From: Caldilineaceae bacterium
GTDB lineage: Bacteria; Chloroflexota; Anaerolineae; Caldilineales; Caldilineaceae
NCBI GenBank assembly: GCA_020846635.1
Contig: JADLDO010000006.1
Span: 62,001-126,000, forward strand
Reading direction: 5' to 3'
DNA length: 64,000 bases
Shown here: positions 61,058 through 64,000 of the stretch, piece by piece
Layout: each line of letters starts with the position of its first letter
Position numbering within the stretch: the stretch's first letter is position 1
Notes under the pieces: model-generated
Told to the model about the DNA's origin: nothing
The model's input: only the letters and a program-made list of their open reading frames with translations
Databases searched by the model: none
Program-made: the position numbers and the translations under genes

Positions 61058-62848
61058 ATGAAATGGTCGAGGTATGTACTGGTCTATCTGACACTTATTA
61101 CGCTACTGCTGCTGAGTGCATGCGCCGCACCGGCGGCTCCGGCTGCGAGCGGCGGAGCTGACGCCCCAGCCGCGGATACCGGGGCCGCGGTTGTACCGGA
61201 AATCGAGGGCATACCCGATATCCCCAGGAATCGTACCCTCATCGTCGCCCATCTGACACAATTTTTATCGCCAGAAATGTGGAGCCCATACAACCTGGGT
61301 GGTACACACCAACAGGGCGTCGGGCTTTTCCATGAGCCACTGGTCTACGCCGACATGCTGGACGGTCACCAGTATCCGTGGCTGGCGGAGAGTTGGGAAT
61401 ACAATGACGATAAAACCCAACTTACCTACCATCTGCGCGATGGCGTCACCTGGAGCGACGGTGAGCCGTTCACCGCATCGGACGTCGCCTATACGCTGAA
61501 CACGCTGCGCGATCTGGGCGGCAATGTGCGCCAGGGTGCCATCTACCAGACCTTTGTCAAAGAGGCGGAGGCCATCGACGATCTCACGGTGACGATCACC
61601 TTTAATGCGCCTGCCCCTCGCTTCCACGATGAGGTGATGGTCGCTAAGGGCGATTCGGCGACCTTTATTGTACCGGAACACATCTGGAAGGATGTGGACT
61701 GGGCCGAATACACTGCCTATAACGATGGCGCAGGCCCGGTGACCACAAGCCCCTGGCGCTTTGCCTACGCCGATGATACGCGGCGCATCATCGACCGCGT
61801 GAAGACGTGCGAAGAATGGTGGGCTTGCAGCACCGGCTTTGCGGAACTGCCGGAAGTCGAGCGCTTCGTGCAGATCTTCATGGCAGATCAACAGGCGCAA
61901 GCAACAGCCATGATCCGCAACGAGATCGACCAAACCCACGACATCCGTGTCGACCTGATCGAACAGATCCTAGCGCAGAACCCGGAAGCCACAACCTGGA
62001 CGGGTCGCGAAGGCCCCTATGGCATGGTTTCATGGTGGCCGACGTCGATGTACATGAACCTCAATGACAAACACTTGAGCAACCCGGAAGTGCGCTGGGC
62101 GATCAATCGCTACATTGACCGCGACAAGCTGATCGACTTCGCCTTCAACGGCAATGGGCAGAAGTCCGTTTGGCCCTTCCCGCCCTTTAGCGGCTTGCAG
62201 GCCAGTATGGACAACCTAGCTCCGCTGGAGGAAAAATACCAGCAAGGGCTCTACGACCCGGCTGATGCGGACGCGCGCCTGACCGCGGCGGGCTATACCA
62301 AAGATAGCGACGGGTCTTGGGCCGACGCCAGCGGGGAACGCATCCAGTGTAACATCCTGAGCCTGCCCCACTTCTCCGATTCGGGGCCGATTGTGGTGGA
62401 AATGTTGAAGCAGGCCGGGATCGAAACTTCATTCTCACAGCCGCCCGACATCGGCACCCGGTTGGCTGCGGGCGACTTCCAGTGCGGCCTTTGGGGACAC
62501 AACGGCTCGATGTCCGGGGATATCTACCGCACGCTGCTGATCTACACAACGGGCGATCCCGGCAACTATTCGAAGTATTCCAATTCTGAATACGATGCCC
62601 TTGTGGAACAGATGGCGACGGCGACGGACGACGAGCAGATCCGCACGCTGGAGCGCGAGGCGATGGACCTCTGGCTGCGCGACCTGCCGGAAGTGCCACT
62701 GCTACAGTTCTACAACCGCACCGGCAACAACGGGCACTACTGGACCAACTGGCCGTCCACCTCCACCGATCCGTACATGAACGGTATCCAGATGCATACA
62801 GGCTTCCCTTATACCATGTTGCAGCTCAAGGCTACCGACGCCCCCTAG
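61058..62848 (+). CDS. ABC transporter substrate-binding lipoprotein, family 5
   Basis: 596 residues from the ATG at 61058 with AAGGAG 8 nt upstream; the ORF track start at 60722 is an upstream in-frame extension. Lipoprotein signal (LITLLLLSAC), then an SBP_bac_5 fold: WSPYNLGGTHQQGVGLFHEPL, TYHLRDGVTWSDGEPFTASD, and a late LEREAMDLWLRDLPEVPLLQFYNRT. Such proteins bind peptides or oligosaccharides; the ligand is unknown. It leads an operon with the DppB-type permease. Confidence 0.92.
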   Translation: MKWSRYVLVYLTLITLLLLSACAAPAAPAASGGADAPAADTGAAVVPEIEGIPDIPRNRTLIVAHLTQFLSPEMWSPYNLGGTHQQGVGLFHEPLVYADMLDGHQYPWLAESWEYNDDKTQLTYHLRDGVTWSDGEPFTASDVAYTLNTLRDLGGNVRQGAIYQTFVKEAEAIDDLTVTITFNAPAPRFHDEVMVAKGDSATFIVPEHIWKDVDWAEYTAYNDGAGPVTTSPWRFAYADDTRRIIDRVKTCEEWWACSTGFAELPEVERFVQIFMADQQAQATAMIRNEIDQTHDIRVDLIEQILAQNPEATTWTGREGPYGMVSWWPTSMYMNLNDKHLSNPEVRWAINRYIDRDKLIDFAFNGNGQKSVWPFPPFSGLQASMDNLAPLEEKYQQGLYDPADADARLTAAGYTKDSDGSWADASGERIQCNILSLPHFSDSGPIVVEMLKQAGIETSFSQPPDIGTRLAAGDFQCGLWGHNGSMSGDIYRTLLIYTTGDPGNYSKYSNSEYDALVEQMATATDDEQIRTLEREAMDLWLRDLPEVPLLQFYNRTGNNGHYWTNWPSTSTDPYMNGIQMHTGFPYTMLQLKATDAP

Positions 62849-62946
62849 GGCCAGGCAGCGTACGGCGGGGTTGATTTTGGAAATGACAACAGGAGCGCAG
62901 CATCCTGCGCTCCTGTTGATCGCCAGAGTACACCAGCAGCAACCAC

Positions 62947-62968
62947 GATTTCGATAGGATTTCGATAG
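62947..62968. repeat. 11-bp tandem duplication before the permease
   Basis: GATTTCGATAG occurs twice head to tail between the binding protein and the permease. Confidence 0.85.
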
Positions 62969-63049
62969 CGCCAGTGCCGTCCCTTACGCCTACTTAGGGA
63001 TGTTAGGGGGCAGTGCAGGGTATCTCCTTCCCGATTCCCAGGATCCATC

Positions 63050-64000
63050 ATGACTCTCAGCTATTTCCTCAAACGACTTCTCCAGTTCTTCGTCGTCGCC
63101 TTTATCGCCGCCACCATCAACTTCTTCTTCCCGCGCATGTCCGGCCAGGATCCCGTCCGTCAGAAGTTATTCCAACTGGCGACCGAGAATGTCACCGTCA
63201 CCGCCGAAGATGCCAAAGCCCTCATGGAAACCTACAATGCCAAGTTTGGTCTGGATCGACCACTTTGGCAGCAGTACCTTAGCTATCTCGGCAACATGGC
63301 CCGCCTGGACTTTGGCGTCTCTATCTCGGAGTATCCCTCTACCGTTCTTTCCAGCCTGCGGCGCACCGTTCCCTGGACTGTCGGGCTGCTCCTGATGGCA
63401 ACGCTGATCAGCTTTGGCATCGGCACTTTCGTCGGTGCGCTGCTCGCCTGGGACAAAGCGCCTTGGTTCTTGCGTACCATCTTTCCGGCCTTCTTTACTT
63501 TCTCTGCCGTCCCCTTTTATCTCATGGGCATTGTGCTGCTCTACCTTTTTGCCTTCCAGATTCCCATCTTTCCCCTTTTCGGTGGGTTCAGCACGCAGCG
63601 GATTCCCAATCTTAGCTTCGATTTTGCCCTGAATATCCTCTATCACTCCATTTTGCCTGCGCTCTCCATTGTCCTGGCCCAAGTCGGATTCTGGGCGATG
63701 GGGATGCGTTCGATGATGGTGACGATCCAGGGCGAGGATTATATGTTGCAGGCTGAGGCGAAAGGGCTGACCGATCGGCGCATCTTTTACCGCTATGCCA
63801 TGCGTAATGCCATCCTGCCCCAATTCACAGGGCTGGCGCTCTCGCTAGGTACGATCATCTCTGGGGCCATTCTGGTTGAAGTGGTCTTTTCCTATCCGGG
63901 CGTGGGCAGTCTCCTGCTCAAAGCTGTGCGCGGTTTCGATTGGTTTGTCATCCAGGGGATTGTCTTTCTGGTTATCCTGTCTGTCGCCTTCACCATGTTG
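63050..64000 (+). CDS. DppB-type ABC permease, 3' end missing (window edge)
   Basis: The frame opens with MTLSYFLKRLLQFFVVAFIA at 63050 and runs 317 codons to the right edge. It has the first-helix signature of BPD_transp_1, the FGVSISEYPSTVLSSLRRTV region, and the EAA loop YMLQAEAKGLTDRRIFYRYA followed by AMRNAILPQF. Inner membrane half of a peptide or oligosaccharide importer with the preceding binding protein. The track shows only shadows here because the frame is open at the edge. Confidence 0.94.
   Translation, partial: MTLSYFLKRLLQFFVVAFIAATINFFFPRMSGQDPVRQKLFQLATENVTVTAEDAKALMETYNAKFGLDRPLWQQYLSYLGNMARLDFGVSISEYPSTVLSSLRRTVPWTVGLLLMATLISFGIGTFVGALLAWDKAPWFLRTIFPAFFTFSAVPFYLMGIVLLYLFAFQIPIFPLFGGFSTQRIPNLSFDFALNILYHSILPALSIVLAQVGFWAMGMRSMMVTIQGEDYMLQAEAKGLTDRRIFYRYAMRNAILPQFTGLALSLGTIISGAILVEVVFSYPGVGSLLLKAVRGFDWFVIQGIVFLVILSVAFTML

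Overview
The window reads as a chromosomal segment of a walled bacterium of the phylum Chloroflexota (Anaerolineae/Caldilineae type). This is inferred from the style of the FtsZ, RpoB and RpoC proteins, lineage-type insertions in both RNA polymerase large subunits, a B12-dependent class II ribonucleotide reductase with its NrdR regulator, and secreted proteins with PT-rich linkers. No rRNA, tRNA, CRISPR array, transposase or prophage gene was seen. Gene density is high and GC is moderately high. The exception is an AT-richer stretch at about 2.88-3.81 kb with one orphan gene, a possible structured RNA and a perfect 50-bp palindrome.

Layout. 1-1145: lysS (cut by the window edge) and greA, minus strand. 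1481-3600: a methyltransferase, a VOC-fold protein and the orphan gene. 3821-7194: nrdJ and nrdR; two NrdR-box-like sites lie 31 bp apart upstream of nrdR. 7659-27714: a complete dcw (division and cell wall) cluster, minus strand, in transcription order mraZ, rsmH, ftsL-like, ftsI, murF, mraY, murD, ftsW, murG, two small CvpA-like membrane proteins, murC, murB, ddl, ftsQ, ftsA, ftsZ. It has a near-consensus promoter followed at once by three TGGG boxes with a 10-bp period, as expected for MraZ autoregulation. 27.7-29.0 kb: a 1.27-kb divergent intergenic region with a structured rpoBC leader. 28983-37855: rpoB and rpoC, closed by a very strong terminator.

37990-48027: a mixed region with a serine hydrolase that lacks the usual catalytic lysine, a double GNAT acetyltransferase, an N-acetylmuramoyl-L-alanine amidase, a RodZ-like membrane HTH protein, a DHFR/RibD-like reductase, peptide deformylase and a large secreted beta-helix protein. 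48405-60518, plus strand: a sugar uptake and catabolism cluster. It holds an FAH-family hydrolase, an SDR, an aldo/keto reductase, a FadR-type GntR regulator, two CUT1 permeases, two near-duplicate substrate-binding lipoproteins, a probable sugar-acting enzyme of unknown family and an amidohydrolase of the lactonase type. Together they resemble a non-phosphorylating L-fucose-like pathway (dehydrogenase, lactonase, diketo-acid hydrolase). A FadR-style operator sits just downstream of the promoter that starts the cluster. 60.7 kb to the end: the start of a second ABC importer operon (family 5 binding protein, DppB-type permease), which continues past the window.

Two patterns are not explained by genes. 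A hairpin with the stem ACCCTCCCGGAAGC recurs three times in intergenic DNA. Short exact tandem duplications (unit about 10-18 bp) recur at many gene junctions, often over a stop or start codon.
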